From Devosia sp. A8/3-2 (GTDB lineage: Bacteria > Pseudomonadota > Alphaproteobacteria > Rhizobiales > Devosiaceae), in assembly GCA_025452255.1 (NCBI GenBank), contig CP104975.1:1-64000 (forward strand): a stretch of DNA of 64,000 nucleotides, read 5' to 3'. A program made the translations under genes and the position numbers. Shown here one piece after another: positions 37,881 to 47,217 of the stretch. Numbering within the stretch: position 1 is the stretch's first letter; every line of letters begins with the position of its first letter. Below the pieces are notes generated by a model that was not told the DNA's origin, did no database searches, and saw only the letters and a list, made by a program, of their open reading frames with translations.

Positions 37881-38291
37881 TCAATATCGAATCCATTCCT
37901 CGTCGCCTGTGAAACGGAAAACGGCCGTTTTTGCCACGCCGCTGATGCTAATTATTCGTGATCCGTCGAATGTGAACCGTTCCATGGACGCGGGAAGCAT
38001 AAAGTATCGTGGTTCGTGAAGATTTATGACAACCGCAACGCGATCGAAGCGGTCAGGCATCCGAGTACCGGCGAAGAAACTTGAGTCTGGCGTGAAAGCG
38101 AAGAATGTTCCCCAAAAATGGCCGGGGAACACTCGGCTATCCACCATGGCGGTGTGGTAACTGTCCCCATGCGGCAGTTCGTAGACATAGCGGATGACGA
38201 CCTCGTGCCGGCGATCAGGCGACACGAGCGTATAGTCGCCCATTCCGGCCCACTGCGCTTGACCATCGTCGCAAAATTCGATCCGCTGCAT
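37881..38291 (-). CDS. Hypothetical protein
   Basis: A 136-residue protein starting MQRIEFCDDGQAQWAGMGDY at 38291, with GGAGAGTGGGGAATAGAG upstream; an in-frame ATG at 38318 is possible. Beta-rich: HEVVIRYVYELPHGDSYHTAM, FFAFTPDSSFFAGTRMPDRFD, AVVINLHEPRYFMLPASMER and SISGVAKTAVFRFTGDEEW. It contains a WD/YWTD-like feel (FTPDSS..., FTFDGSRI) without full repeats. No signal peptide. Not recognised. Intact and 95 bases upstream of the secreted gene, so possibly cotranscribed with it. 38300-38555 upstream holds only short open frames. Confidence 0.55.
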   Translation of the reverse strand: MQRIEFCDDGQAQWAGMGDYTLVSPDRRHEVVIRYVYELPHGDSYHTAMVDSRVFPGHFWGTFFAFTPDSSFFAGTRMPDRFDRVAVVINLHEPRYFMLPASMERFTFDGSRIISISGVAKTAVFRFTGDEEWIRY

Positions 38292-38554
38292 CTCTATTCC
38301 CCACTCTCCTGCTACCATGCAAACATCCGCTTCAAAACAAAGCGCGATTTCCGGGCCGATCCGACGGGCAAGCTAAATGTGGATCTCAGCAAGTCGGCAC
38401 GGGCCGGCAAGCCAGTGGCGCCGGTGGAAGTTTATCTTGCAGATGCCGACCCTTTAGTTGGTGAGCAAGCCCAGTCGAGGTGACGTCTCGAGGTACCTAG
38501 AGTGCCGGGCGATCTATGTCTGCTTGTGAGACCTCAAACGTTTACTGCTAAGGA

Positions 38555-38600
38555 CTGCAATGGGTCGGGAGCAGCTGTCACGGATATCATTTGCGAAAGG
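38555..38600 (+). repeat. Degenerate intergenic palindromic repeat, copy K
   Basis: GCAATGGGTCGGGAGCAGCT then GTCACGGATATCATTTGCGA. The left arm is well kept and the palindrome core is decayed. Confidence 0.5.
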
Positions 38601-38772
38601 AGGCGGCCATCCCGACCCGCTATGCCCCGGTGTCCGCGCTTTCAGAGCACCGTCAACAGGGAATAAATCTGCCTTTCCCATCGTGCCTGATGTCATCAAT
38701 GCCCCACAGAGTTTCTTTGCTTGATAAGCATACCGTCGTTCCTAAAATTTCCCGACAAGGCAGCAAGTAGCG

Positions 38773-39403
38773 ATGAATCTACCGCCATACGACCGAGACA
38801 GCGCGCGAGCGCTCATCAAGGAAAAACCCGGTGTGCCGTTCTCGGCATTTGACACTGCCACCCGTGCGCACCGAAGGAGCGAGCTCAACCGAGAGGATGA
38901 GGCCGCGCTGCTGTTCTGCCCGGCAGCGGAACGCGCGGACGCCGAGTATGCCGCAGACGGATCCAAGCCAAATCAAGCGATGAACCACGTCGTGCGCGCA
39001 GGCATCGCGTTCAATCGTGCGGGAGAGATCGCCACCGCTGAACCGCTTCTGCGCCGGGCCATCGCCTTCGATTGGGTTGCGCAGGGACTGCCGCAAGATA
39101 AGCACATGATTGAATGGGCGTTCTATCACCTGCTGCTCAATGCCAAAGGCGAAGCGGACCGTTTCGTAAGCCTGTTCGATGAAGCTGTTTCTGCGCTCGG
39201 CGGAAGTCGGCCGGGACTTTACGACGATCCACCCCCATCAGGAACATCTGCTCGATATTGCCATCGAGATGGGGCAGCGCCCCATCGTCCAGAGGTTGGC
39301 CGGCAAGATCGCGGGTCGCCGCCCGGCTAAGAAAGCCATCAAGGACTTGCTGAAGCGCGCCGAGGCCTTCCTTTCAGATCGGGCATACTCCCCGCGGTCC
39401 TGA
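38773..39403 (+). pseudogene. Hypothetical protein, one frameshift
   Basis: Starts MNLPPYDRDSARALIKEKPG at ATG 38773. It is helical and TPR-like in feel: MNHVVRAGIAFNRAGEIATAEPLLRRAIAF, then DKHMIEWAFYHLLLNAKGEADRFVSLF. The frame shifts near 39205 and continues EVGRDFTTIHPHQEHLLDIA, IEMGQRPIVQRLAGKIAGRR and ends SDRAYSPRS at TGA 39401-39403. About 210 residues, cytoplasmic. Not recognised with certainty. Confidence 0.55.
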
Positions 39404-39613
39404 CCTTCATCCCAGCATTTCGGCACGGGCAATACCCAGCTCGACTTCAAGGACACGAAATTCGACTGGGCGCAGCAGCGACTCAAGGGCTGCTACTGCG
39501 CAGTGTGGATAGCCCCAATGTTTGCCGATAGCCTTGAGGCGACGTTTATGATCCGCAGTCTTTCATATTGGGGTAGCGCACGCCCGAATGACCGCTTTCA
39601 GGCGCTCTGGTGA
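39404..39613 (+). pseudogene. Coding-like fragment without a start
   Basis: Directly after the previous stop an open frame reads QHFGTGNTQLDFKDTKFDWA, QQRLKGCYCAVWIAPMFADS, LEATFMIRSLSYWGSARPND and ends RFQALW at TGA 39611-39613. It has coding character but no start codon before residue 36, so it is either a fragment of a lost gene or a C-terminal continuation of its upstream neighbour separated by an indel. Function unknown. Confidence 0.35.
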
Positions 39614-39623
39614 TCGCGACCAA

Positions 39624-39700
39624 TGACTGGAATGGGGTCGGGAGCTGCCATTCCAGAGCGCATACTATGCGACTTCCATGGCTTCGCGCCTCATGTGATC
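39624..39700 (+). repeat. Intergenic palindromic repeat, copy F
   Basis: GACTGGAATGGGGTCGGGAG, CTGCCATTCCAGAGCGCATA, then CTATGCGACTTCCATGGCTT and CGCGCCTC (core about 39658-39671). It lies between convergent genes. Confidence 0.8.
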
Positions 39701-39762
39701 GTGCCGGAACTGGAGACAAGCACCTGAGCGGGCATGCCGCGTCGACCCGGTTTGTGACTTGC

Positions 39763-40584
39763 CTAGACTACCAAAAGCCCGGCCGCTTTGGCCTTTTCTA
39801 TGAAGCCTCGACTAATCGGTAACCGCGTACCATTGCGCATTTCTACCATGGGCCTGCCCTCGCTGCGCGTGACCTTGGCCACCGCGTCGAGCGCCACCCA
39901 ATGGGAGCGGTGAATCTGCACGCCTTTGACCGGAGCGGTTTCGCGCATCGCGTCGCCAAGGCGCATCAGCACAAGCGTGGTACCCTTGTCTGTCACCACA
40001 TCCACGTAATGGTCACTGACCGAAATATGGCTCAACTGGCCGCGTTGCGGATGCGGCAGGCGTTCAAGGATTGCAGGTGCACTGGGCTCGGCAGGTGCCG
40101 CGACCGGCTCGGTGCGGGCCATCACAACCAGCATGGCAACGATGGCAAGAGCGATAGCGAGGCAATAGAACCAGAGCCGCACCGGATCGACATCGGGATG
40201 TCCCCCGGTCACCACCAGCGTCGTCAGCCATACAACGAGCCATGATGGGACTGAGCTGACCAGCGTAGCAATGGCAATGCGGGCAGGGAGGGCGCTGACG
40301 CGTCCGGCCAGCAGCGCCAAAGCCAGCGTCGCCATGCCTTGGCTTAGCACATAGGTCAATACCACGATCACCAGCCAATAGAGTAGGCGGTGCGGTGTAT
40401 CGAATTGGCTCAACGTATTGAATGGCCCCGAAATGGTCAGGACGACCACGGCCGCCGCCATGCCGGTCAGCGCACGTGGCGCGGTCAGGTGATGCTGCAT
40501 TTCACGAAGCGCGAGTTGCAACGGGGTGCCGTTCACGTAGCCAGCCTTTGTTTTGCGCAGGAGCGTTTGTTCCAAGTCGACCAT
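39763..40584 (-). CDS. LytTR-type DNA-binding protein with an N-terminal membrane domain
   Basis: A 273-residue protein starting MVDLEQTLLRKTKAGYVNGT at 40584; a GTG at 40629 is in frame. Four hydrophobic segments (AAAVVVLTISGP, LLYWLVIVVLTYVL, ALLAGRV...LVSSVPSWLVVWLTTLV, LALAIVAMLVVMA) form the membrane part. The C-terminal LytTR domain reads LSHISVSDHYVDVVTDKGTTLVLMRLGDAMRE, then VQIHRSHWVALDAVAKV and ISRGFIEKAKAAG. It is divergent from a DUF6622 membrane gene across about 60 bases, probably its target and partner. Membrane-LytTR regulators of this kind are known in alphaproteobacteria and sphingomonads. Intact. Confidence 0.85.
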   Translation of the reverse strand: MVDLEQTLLRKTKAGYVNGTPLQLALREMQHHLTAPRALTGMAAAVVVLTISGPFNTLSQFDTPHRLLYWLVIVVLTYVLSQGMATLALALLAGRVSALPARIAIATLVSSVPSWLVVWLTTLVVTGGHPDVDPVRLWFYCLAIALAIVAMLVVMARTEPVAAPAEPSAPAILERLPHPQRGQLSHISVSDHYVDVVTDKGTTLVLMRLGDAMRETAPVKGVQIHRSHWVALDAVAKVTRSEGRPMVEMRNGTRLPISRGFIEKAKAAGLLVV

Positions 40585-40646
40585 AGCGTCACACCCGGCT
40601 TCGACAAGCCCGCCGCGATCGGTGGGCACAGCAAACGGAGCTCAAC

Positions 40647-41144
40647 ATGACCACTCTCGCAACGCTCGCCGATATTCTTGCCAATACCCCATATTGGGTC
40701 TGGCTGATCTCGGCCGTCTCGGTTTGGCGCGGCCTGTCCCGCACCCAGCCGCGTGAGGTCGGCATCGGCGGCCTTACGCTCATGCCGATCGTTCTAGTCG
40801 GGCTCTCGCTGCATAATCTGCTGGGCGATGGGCTCACCAGCGCCATATTGGCTGGCACGGGCATGGGCGGCCTTCTGGGGCTGGCTGCGGGCTTTCAGCT
40901 CGAAAGCCAGTTCGTGCCGCAAAAGCTGGACAATGGTCGCCTGCGGCTGCCCGGCGAATGGACCTCGTTGATCATGGCGCTGGTAATCTTTGGCACCCGC
41001 TACATCAAGATCGTTACCGGCATCGTCAACCCGACCACGGCCCATGCCGATGCCTTCCGGGGCGGCATGGCGATCATATCGGCCTTCTTCCTCACCATGT
41101 TGCTTACCCGGACCGTGCTCAGGCTCCGTATGGCGCTGGCTTGA
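40647..41144 (+). CDS. DUF6622 family membrane protein
   Basis: A protein of 165 residues starting MTTLATLADILANTPYWVWL at ATG 40647 (GGAGCTCAAC upstream). Four or five transmembrane helices: NTPYWVWLISAVSVWRGL, LMPIVLVGLSLHNLLGD, AGTGMGGLLGLAAGF, WTSLIMALVIFGTRYI and IISAFFLTMLLTRTVLRL. The NTPxWVxxLL..L...GLxQ-type start is usual for DUF6622. Function unknown. It is divergent from the LytTR-type gene, a layout seen in LytTR autoregulatory pairs. Intact. Confidence 0.82.
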   Translation: MTTLATLADILANTPYWVWLISAVSVWRGLSRTQPREVGIGGLTLMPIVLVGLSLHNLLGDGLTSAILAGTGMGGLLGLAAGFQLESQFVPQKLDNGRLRLPGEWTSLIMALVIFGTRYIKIVTGIVNPTTAHADAFRGGMAIISAFFLTMLLTRTVLRLRMALA

Positions 41145-41340
41145 AGCTTAGATGCTGTGTCGCACGCTATCAGACTGGTGTGCCCGCCAAGGCCGCCCGA
41201 CCGAACACCACGCTGCGTTCTCATGACTCTGCATAGGCCATGAGGGTCCACAGCTTTCGCTTCCTCGTCGTGGGTCGTGCGGGGTGCCGGGGGAGAGTGA
41301 TGGCTTTGGGAGTGCGCTTTTCGATCACGAATGCCCGATA

Positions 41341-41523
41341 AGGGTTGCAAGCAGCCATCCCGGCCATCGTTCCAGACATGATATTATGCAGATCGGCGAC
41401 AGCTTTGCGCCCCCATTTCGGTCATCCCGAGCCCTTCAGGGATTTCCTAAAAGCTGCCGTCTCCTCAATGAGGCGGCGGGCAACTGAAATGGGGTGGGAA
41501 GCGAAGGGGAAGCTTTTGGTGGT
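41341..41523 (+). repeat. Intergenic palindromic repeat, copy G (long form)
   Basis: GGTTGCAAGCAGCCATCCCG, GTTCCAGACATGATATTATG then CAGATCGGCGACAGCTTTGC, and at 41487 the right arm CTGAAATGGGGTGGGAAGCG, AAGGGGAAGCTTTTGG. It shows that left and right arms belong to one element of about 180 bp. Confidence 0.8.
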
Positions 41524-41653
41524 TCACTGGTAGAAACCAGATACTCGGACCGAGGCGCGCCGATCGGATATCTGCGGCCGAAGGGCGCCTGAAAGGCTTT
41601 CAATCGCGAGACTTGTGATCGTACGTTTTGACGAAGCCGGCGCTGCCTGACGT

Positions 41654-42745
41654 CTACTCAAGATCAAACAGCGTACCTCCAATGAACCGGTCCCGGTCCA
41701 TTCCAAAGTTGTAATAGTACACCGTCAGCACCTTCCCATCGGGCCGCACGACTGTGCGCGGATATCCCAGATCCGACATGCCGCCGTCATCGCGGAGGAT
41801 GATGTCCTCGCCCCAGCTCACCCCCGCATCGGCGCTGACGCGGGCCCGCATGCCAAAGGGCGCATCGCGGAAGCCGTAGACCATGACCGGGCGCCCGTCG
41901 GGCAGACGGCTGAGTGTAGGCGGGTTGCCGCCGAAACCGGTATTGACCACCGGGCGCCCAGCATAAGCCCGAGTCGCGCCATCGTCCCCGGACACATACT
42001 GGTCGATCCAGGCCTTGCGACCGTGCCCCTTGCCCGGCGTTGAACCTCGAAGCAGGGTCAGAATACTTCCGTCATCGAGCCGGATCGAAGCCGGCATGAT
42101 GCCAAAGCCTTCGGGCTCTTCGCCGACAAAGCCCTCGCGCGTGAAGTCGCGGCCGCCATCTCGGGTCCGTGCCGCAAAGACATGCCCTTCCTTGCCGTTG
42201 GCTTTGACCGCCGTGAGCATAAACAGCGCATCGTGTTTGCTCAGTGGCACGATATCGGTGCGGGCGGAAACGCCGGGCAGACCGAAATCGCCAATCTTAT
42301 ATGGTCCCTGCCACGAGTGCGCTCGATCGCGGCTGACGTAAAACCAGCTGATCAGAACCGGCGTCGAGCCCGGTGCGCGCACATCACAAGTGTTTCCGGA
42401 TCGGTAAAATCGATGGGCTCATCCAGCGCGGGTAGGTCACGCTCAGGAACAATGTTGGGCTGGCTTCGCAGCGGCTCGATCACGTGCTCATCTCCGGATA
42501 GCGAGTTGCCGCCGGGAATTTTGCCGGTGAACGGTTCGTCAGACCAAGTCAGGCCGCCGTCCAGGCTCCGCGCCTGCTTGCCAATGAAATCTCGCGTCTT
42601 GTCGCGGGCATGAAGGTTTTCTTGGCCCCCGATAGCCCTGCGAAAACACGGCCACAACCTCATCGCCCCAGATCCAAAGCCCATAATTGGCAGGCCGGGC
42701 GGCAAACTCGCCATCCCTTGCATAGACTTCCACGTGCTGGATCAT
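41654..42745 (-). pseudogene. Sialidase/BNR-repeat exo-glycosidase-like protein, two frameshifts
   Basis: Starts MIQHVEVYARDGEFAARPAN at 42745. Asp-box (BNR) motifs: SLDGGLTW, SRDRAHSWQGPY, TRDGGRDFTREG and SADAGVSWGED, one per blade of a six-bladed sialidase propeller. LWIWGDEVVAVFSQG and RLPDGRPVMVYGFRD fit the family. Frame shifts lie near 42640 and 42372. About 363 residues, no signal peptide, so probably intracellular or cleaving an imported substrate. It is the last gene of a sugar ABC-transport operon with an aldolase nearby. Substrate could be sialic acid-like or another glycoside. Confidence 0.78.
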
Positions 42746-42791
42746 CAGGCAAAACTCCGCTTCGAACTGATCGTATTGAGGGGCTAAAAAG

Positions 42792-43715
42792 TCAGCCTTT
42801 GACGCCGCTGGTGACAGCGCCATCGATGACGTAGCGCTGGGCAAACAGAAACACGATGATGATGGGCATGGTGATGAGTGTGGCCATCGCCATCACCACG
42901 TTCCAGCGCGCATCGGGCCCGCTCTGCAGCAATTGCAGGCCAATCTGGAGCGTTGCCATCTCGCGCTGCGAGGTGAGGATCAGTGGCCAGATGAAGTCGT
43001 TCCACGCCGCCTGAAAGCTCAGGATTCCGAGCACGGCCATAGCCGGACGCGCCAGCGGCAACAGGATCCGCCAGAAGATTGTGAAAGGCTCGGCGCCATC
43101 GAGCCGCGCAGATTCCTCGTATTCGATCGGAATGCGACTAAAAAACTGCCGCATCATGAAGATGCCAAACGGCGTCGCCGCTGTCGGCAGGATCATGCCC
43201 CAATAGGTATTGAGCAAGCCCGTGCCGCCATTGCCCAGCCAGTCATTCCCGCCGGCAAACGGGATTTTCTGCACGATCAGGAACACCGGCACGATCTGGC
43301 TTTGCGCCGGCACCATCAGCAAACCGACCACTAGTGCGAAGATCAGGTTGCGTCCCTTGAACTGCATGCGCGCCAGCGTAGCCAGCCAGGGCACAAAACA
43401 CCATGTTCGAGGCTGTCGATCCCAGCGCATAGACAAGGCTATTGATCAACTGGCGGGGCGTATCGGGGCCGGCGATGGCGTCGATATAGTTCTGCCAGAC
43501 CAAGCTACTTGGTATGAAATTGGGGGAAACTGGAAGGTTTCGACGTCGGTTTTGAACGAGGTCGACACCATCCAGAGGAACGGCGTGATGGTCGCCAGCG
43601 CCGCAAAGATCAGCAGGCCATAGCCAATGAATTTCTCGGCCGCGGGCCAGAAGCGGCTATGCACCTGCAGATGCGGTTCGGAGCGCAAGGCGGTGGACGA
43701 CATGGTTTCGGTCAT
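42792..43715 (-). pseudogene. Carbohydrate ABC transporter permease (MalG type), two or more frameshifts
   Basis: Starts MTETMSSTALRSEPHLQVHS at 43715, four bases overlapping the upstream permease. First helix GYGLLIFAALATITPFLWMV and STSFKT(D) are classic MalG. Shifts near 43512 and 43395 split it; VWQNYIDAIAGPDTPRQLIN and NMVFCALAGYA link to KGRNLIFALVVGLLMVPAQ and the EAA loop YEESARLDGAEPFTIFWRILLP. The end is ALITMPIIIVFLFAQRYVIDGAVTSGVKG at 42792. Together with the next gene it forms the inner-membrane channel of the sugar importer. Confidence 0.85.
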
Positions 43716-44613
43716 GATTGCCCCCGGCGCATGATCTTAGTGCCGACAATTGAAAACAGCAGGATGGTGACAAAGAGAATGGTCGACATTGCAGCCGCAT
43801 AGCCGAACTCGGTGTAGCCGAACGCCGTCTGATACATCTGGAACACGATGGTTTCGGTGGAACCCAGCGGCCCGCCATTGGTCATGACATAGATGGCACC
43901 GAACACTGGAAGGTCTGCACGATCAGGATGATCATCAGGTAGAAGCTGACCGAGCTTAGCATCGGCACAGTGATGCGCAGGAAAATGTCCTTGGTCTTGG
44001 CGCCATCAAGGCGCGCCGCCTCGTAAACATCCTTGGGAATGTCCTGCAAACCAGCAAGATAGATGATCATCGCGGTGCCGAAATCGCGCCAGATCGCCAT
44101 GATGATCAGCGAGGTCATGGCGAGGTCCGGACTTTGCAGCCATGGCTGCGGCGGCAGGCCCATTTGCGCCAAGGCACCGTTGATCGGCCCCGAATATGGC
44201 TCGTAGACATACATCCATACCACGGCCGCCGCGATCAACGAGGTCAGCACTGGCAGGTAGAAAATTGTACGAAAGACGATGCGCCCTCGAAACTTGCCAT
44301 TGAGCGCTGTCGCCGCCAGCAGACCCAGCACCATAGTGGGGAAGGTTACCCCGACGGTGTAGTAGGCTGTGTTCCCGACTGCTTGGCGAAAGCGGCCGTC
44401 CGAAAACAGCTTTATATAGTTTTCCAACCACACGAAATTGGTTGGCCGCAGAAAGGAAATGTCCGTAAGGCTCATGACCAGCGTCGTGGCGGCAGGCAGC
44501 AACAGCGACAGGAACAGGATGATCAGCGCGGGGGCCGGGAAGGCGTAGGCGCTCCAATTCTGCGTGAAGCTCTGCGGTCGGGCAGCGGCCACCGGGCTCG
44601 ATTGAAGCGCCAT
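43712..44613 (-). pseudogene. Carbohydrate ABC transporter permease (MalF type), one frameshift
   Basis: Starts MALQSSPVAAARPQSFTQNW at 44613. Six helices are visible (YAFPAPALIILFLSLLLPA, TAYYTVGVTFPTMVLGLLAA, IFYLPVLTSLIAAAVVWMYV). The EAA loop reads YEAARLDGAKTKDIFLRITVP. The frame shifts near 43908, then FGAIYVMTNGGPLGSTETIV and SIVGTKIMRRGQS end at 43712. About 300 residues. Partner of the MalG-type permease with a four-base ATGA overlap, and of the solute-binding protein encoded just upstream. Confidence 0.87.
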
Positions 44614-44624
44614 TTTCTTATCTC

Positions 44625-45932
44625 CTAGCGGCTAAGGACTGCCAGAACTTCGGCTTCGGCGGCCTTGAGCGCCTCTTCGGCCGTGACGCGTTTGAACAGG
44701 GTTTCCTGCACTGCACGGGCGATGATGGTGACCATGCGCGAAAAGGCGGGGATCGCCGCCGCGGTAGCCGGTGCATAGCTCGCCGTCTTGACGAATTTGG
44801 CGAGATACGGATCGGCTTGTACCGCCGGGTCCTGTTGTGCAGATTTCAGCACCGGCACGTTCTTGGACGCCAGCGCGAATGCCACCTGTTGTTCGGCGGA
44901 CAGGGCAAACTCTACGAACGTCGCCGCCTGCTTCTGGTTCGGTGATGCCTTGGTGATGGCAAAGCTGAACGGATCGACGATCGAGGTGAAGCCGCCATTT
45001 TCCATCGGGATCGGTAGCACGTCGAATTCGACACCAGCCTTGAGCGCATTGTTGGTCGAATAATTGCCCGCAATGATCATTGCGGCGCGGCTCTGATTGA
45101 TCGGGCTGGCCGAACCGCCCGGTCCAAGACCAAAACCGAGATCGGTGACTTTGTCGGTGTGCAGCAGTTCATAGAGAAAGTTCAACGCCTTCAGCCCCTC
45201 GGGGCCGGCAAAAGTCGGTGCTGTAAGATCGGCGTTGAACAGCGTGCCACCCGCGCCCTGCAGGAAGAGCGTGAAGATTTCCCGGGTTTCGAGATCGTTA
45301 TGGAAGAGGCTGAACCCGGCCACCTCAAGCATGCCGCTTTCGGCGCGCTTGGTTAGTGCGATGGCCCATTGGCGCAACTCGGCCCAGTCCTGAGGTCCTT
45401 TGTCGGGGTCAAGACCAGCCTCGACCACAAACTTGCGGTTGATACCCGAGCCGCGCGACGTGCCGTATAGCGGGACCGATACCTGCTGCCCGCCGATCTC
45501 GCCATAGGCCAGAAGACCTGGGTCGAGATCGTCGAAATTGACATTGGTCAGCAGTGTTTTGAGATCCGCCAGCTTGTCGCCGGTAGAATAGGTGAGCGTA
45601 TAATCCCAATGTTGAATGTAGAGATCGGGGGCTGTGTTGCCGTTGATCGAGGTCAAAATCTTTTCGTTGAGCTGACTCGGTTCGGCATAAAGGCTCGAGC
45701 TGAAATTGATCTCGGGATGGGCTGTCTTGAACGCAGCCTCCAGCGCTTCACCGGCGGCCTTCTTGCTGCCCGCGAGTTGCGACCAGAACACAAGTTGTTG
45801 ATCCTGCGCAAAGACGCGGCCGACACCACCGGCTGCGGCTGCCACAGCAATACCGCTGGCCGCGGCGCCGAGCAGAAAATGTCGACGATTGGGGCTCGTG
45901 CCCCTAGACTTGGCGAGTGTGAGTGCAGACAA
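44625..45932 (-). CDS. Extracellular solute-binding protein (family 1), Tat-type signal
   Basis: A protein of 435 residues, intact. The start MSALTLAKSRGTSPNRRHFL has a twin-arginine pattern (NRRHFLLGAAASG) followed by a hydrophobic run and FAQDQ, so export by Tat is likely. The mature part has the family-1 solute-binding features: WSQLAGSKKAAGEALEAAFK, NGNTAPDLYIQHWDYTLTYS, TSRGSGINRKFVVEAGLDPDKGPQDWAEL and FVEFALSAEQQVAFA near the C-terminus. It binds a sugar or sugar acid in the periplasm for the adjacent permeases. The 12-base spacing to the permease gene supports one operon. Confidence 0.9.
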   Translation of the reverse strand: MSALTLAKSRGTSPNRRHFLLGAAASGIAVAAAAGGVGRVFAQDQQLVFWSQLAGSKKAAGEALEAAFKTAHPEINFSSSLYAEPSQLNEKILTSINGNTAPDLYIQHWDYTLTYSTGDKLADLKTLLTNVNFDDLDPGLLAYGEIGGQQVSVPLYGTSRGSGINRKFVVEAGLDPDKGPQDWAELRQWAIALTKRAESGMLEVAGFSLFHNDLETREIFTLFLQGAGGTLFNADLTAPTFAGPEGLKALNFLYELLHTDKVTDLGFGLGPGGSASPINQSRAAMIIAGNYSTNNALKAGVEFDVLPIPMENGGFTSIVDPFSFAITKASPNQKQAATFVEFALSAEQQVAFALASKNVPVLKSAQQDPAVQADPYLAKFVKTASYAPATAAAIPAFSRMVTIIARAVQETLFKRVTAEEALKAAEAEVLAVLSR

Positions 45933-45970
45933 GATTTCCTCCCTTGCTTGACGCTATGTGTCGAACTGAC

Positions 45971-47056
45971 TCAGGCGTTGCGCCTGAGCCCTTCGCTGTC
46001 GAACAGGTGCAATTGGCCAACAGCGGCATAGAGATCGAGTGGTTGGTTCACTTCGATGACAGGATCGCCATTGAGCAAGGCCGTGATGGCGTGCCCCGCC
46101 ACCGCCGCATGAATGATGGTGTGCAGCCCCAGACGCTCGACGGCGTGCGGGATAGCGGTGAGCTTGATCGTGTCCGGCCCCGGCGTTGCGCTGAAAAATT
46201 CAGGCCGGATGCCGACCGTGACAGACGAGCCGGCGGGCAAGGCACTGCCATCTTGAGCTAGTGTCAACGGCTCCAGCCCCTCGGCCGCCACCCGCACGGA
46301 AAGCCCATCGGCGCCAACCACCTCGGCCGCGAGCATGTTCATCGGCGGGCTACCGATAAAGCTGGCGACGAACTTGTTGACCGGCCGGTGATAGATATCC
46401 ATGGGCCGCCCCACCTGCTCGACACTGCCCCTATTGAGCACCACGATCCGGTCCGCCATGGTCATGGCTTCGAGCTGGTCGTGCGTCACATAGACCATGG
46501 TCGCGCCCAGCTGCTTATGCAGCCGCGTCAGCTCGGTGCGCATTTCCATGCGGAGGGCTGCGTCCGGGTTCGACAGCGGCTCGTCCATCAGAAACAAAGC
46601 AGGCTTGCGCACGATGGCTCGGGCAATGGCGACGCGTTGACGCTGCCCACCAGATAGCTTGGCCGGCTTGTCGCCCAAGCGAGTGCCAAGCTGCACCGTG
46701 GCTGCGGCCTTCTCTACCTGCTGGCGAATGTCCTCCTTGGAACGCTTCTCCATCTGCAGCGGGAAGGCGATATTGTCGAAGACACTCATATGCGGATAGA
46801 GCGCATAGGACTGAAACACCATGGCGACGCTGCGCGTGCCGGCTGGACAGGCGGTGACGTCGTCCTTGCCGATGCGGATCGCACCCTCGGAAACCGGATC
46901 CAGCCCGGCAATCAATCGCAGCAACGTCGATTTCCCGCAGCCGGACGGTCCGACGAAGACGGCGAACTCGCCCTCCTCAATGGTTAGCGACACATCCTTG
47001 ACTGCTTCGAAAGCCCCATAGGTCTTCGAAACGCGAGCTAGGTCCAAACCGGCCAA
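45971..47056 (-). CDS. ugpC: Carbohydrate ABC transporter ATP-binding protein (UgpC/MalK type)
   Basis: A 361-residue ATPase, intact, starting MAGLDLARVSKTYGAFEAVK at 47056. Walker A GPSGCGKST (about residues 36-44), Q-loop VFQSYALYPHMSVFDNIAFPL, signature LSGGQRQRVAIARAI, Walker B LFLMDEPLSNPDAALR, switch His in VYVTHDQLEAMTMADR; then the OB/MalK regulatory domain (FIGSPPMNMLAAEVVG, VTVGIRPEFFS). It energises the importer formed by the two permeases and the binding protein. First gene of the operon, divergent from the aldolase-like gene across 160 bases with repeated octamers. The symbol reflects the family, not a proven glycerol-phosphate substrate. Confidence 0.88.
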   Translation of the reverse strand: MAGLDLARVSKTYGAFEAVKDVSLTIEEGEFAVFVGPSGCGKSTLLRLIAGLDPVSEGAIRIGKDDVTACPAGTRSVAMVFQSYALYPHMSVFDNIAFPLQMEKRSKEDIRQQVEKAAATVQLGTRLGDKPAKLSGGQRQRVAIARAIVRKPALFLMDEPLSNPDAALRMEMRTELTRLHKQLGATMVYVTHDQLEAMTMADRIVVLNRGSVEQVGRPMDIYHRPVNKFVASFIGSPPMNMLAAEVVGADGLSVRVAAEGLEPLTLAQDGSALPAGSSVTVGIRPEFFSATPGPDTIKLTAIPHAVERLGLHTIIHAAVAGHAITALLNGDPVIEVNQPLDLYAAVGQLHLFDSEGLRRNA

Positions 47057-47164
47057 GAGCCATCCTCCTCCTCTACATGCGATCGACCTGTCGGACCACT
47101 AAAGGGTCCTGACACGTCGGCGGCGGATGGACCTTGCAACAAAAAGCCAACCATGTAAATAGAT

Positions 47165-47196
47165 TGATTGTACGACTTCTTGATCAGGTGATTGTA
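47165..47196 (+). promoter_or_regulatory. Candidate operator, TGATTGTA direct repeats
   Basis: TGATTGTA occurs at 47165-47172 and 47189-47196, 24 bases apart, in the short divergent region between the ABC operon and the aldolase-like gene. The nearby GntR-type regulator is the obvious candidate to bind there. Confidence 0.35.
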
Positions 47197-47217
47197 TCAG
47201 TGACACAAGCTCTCGCA

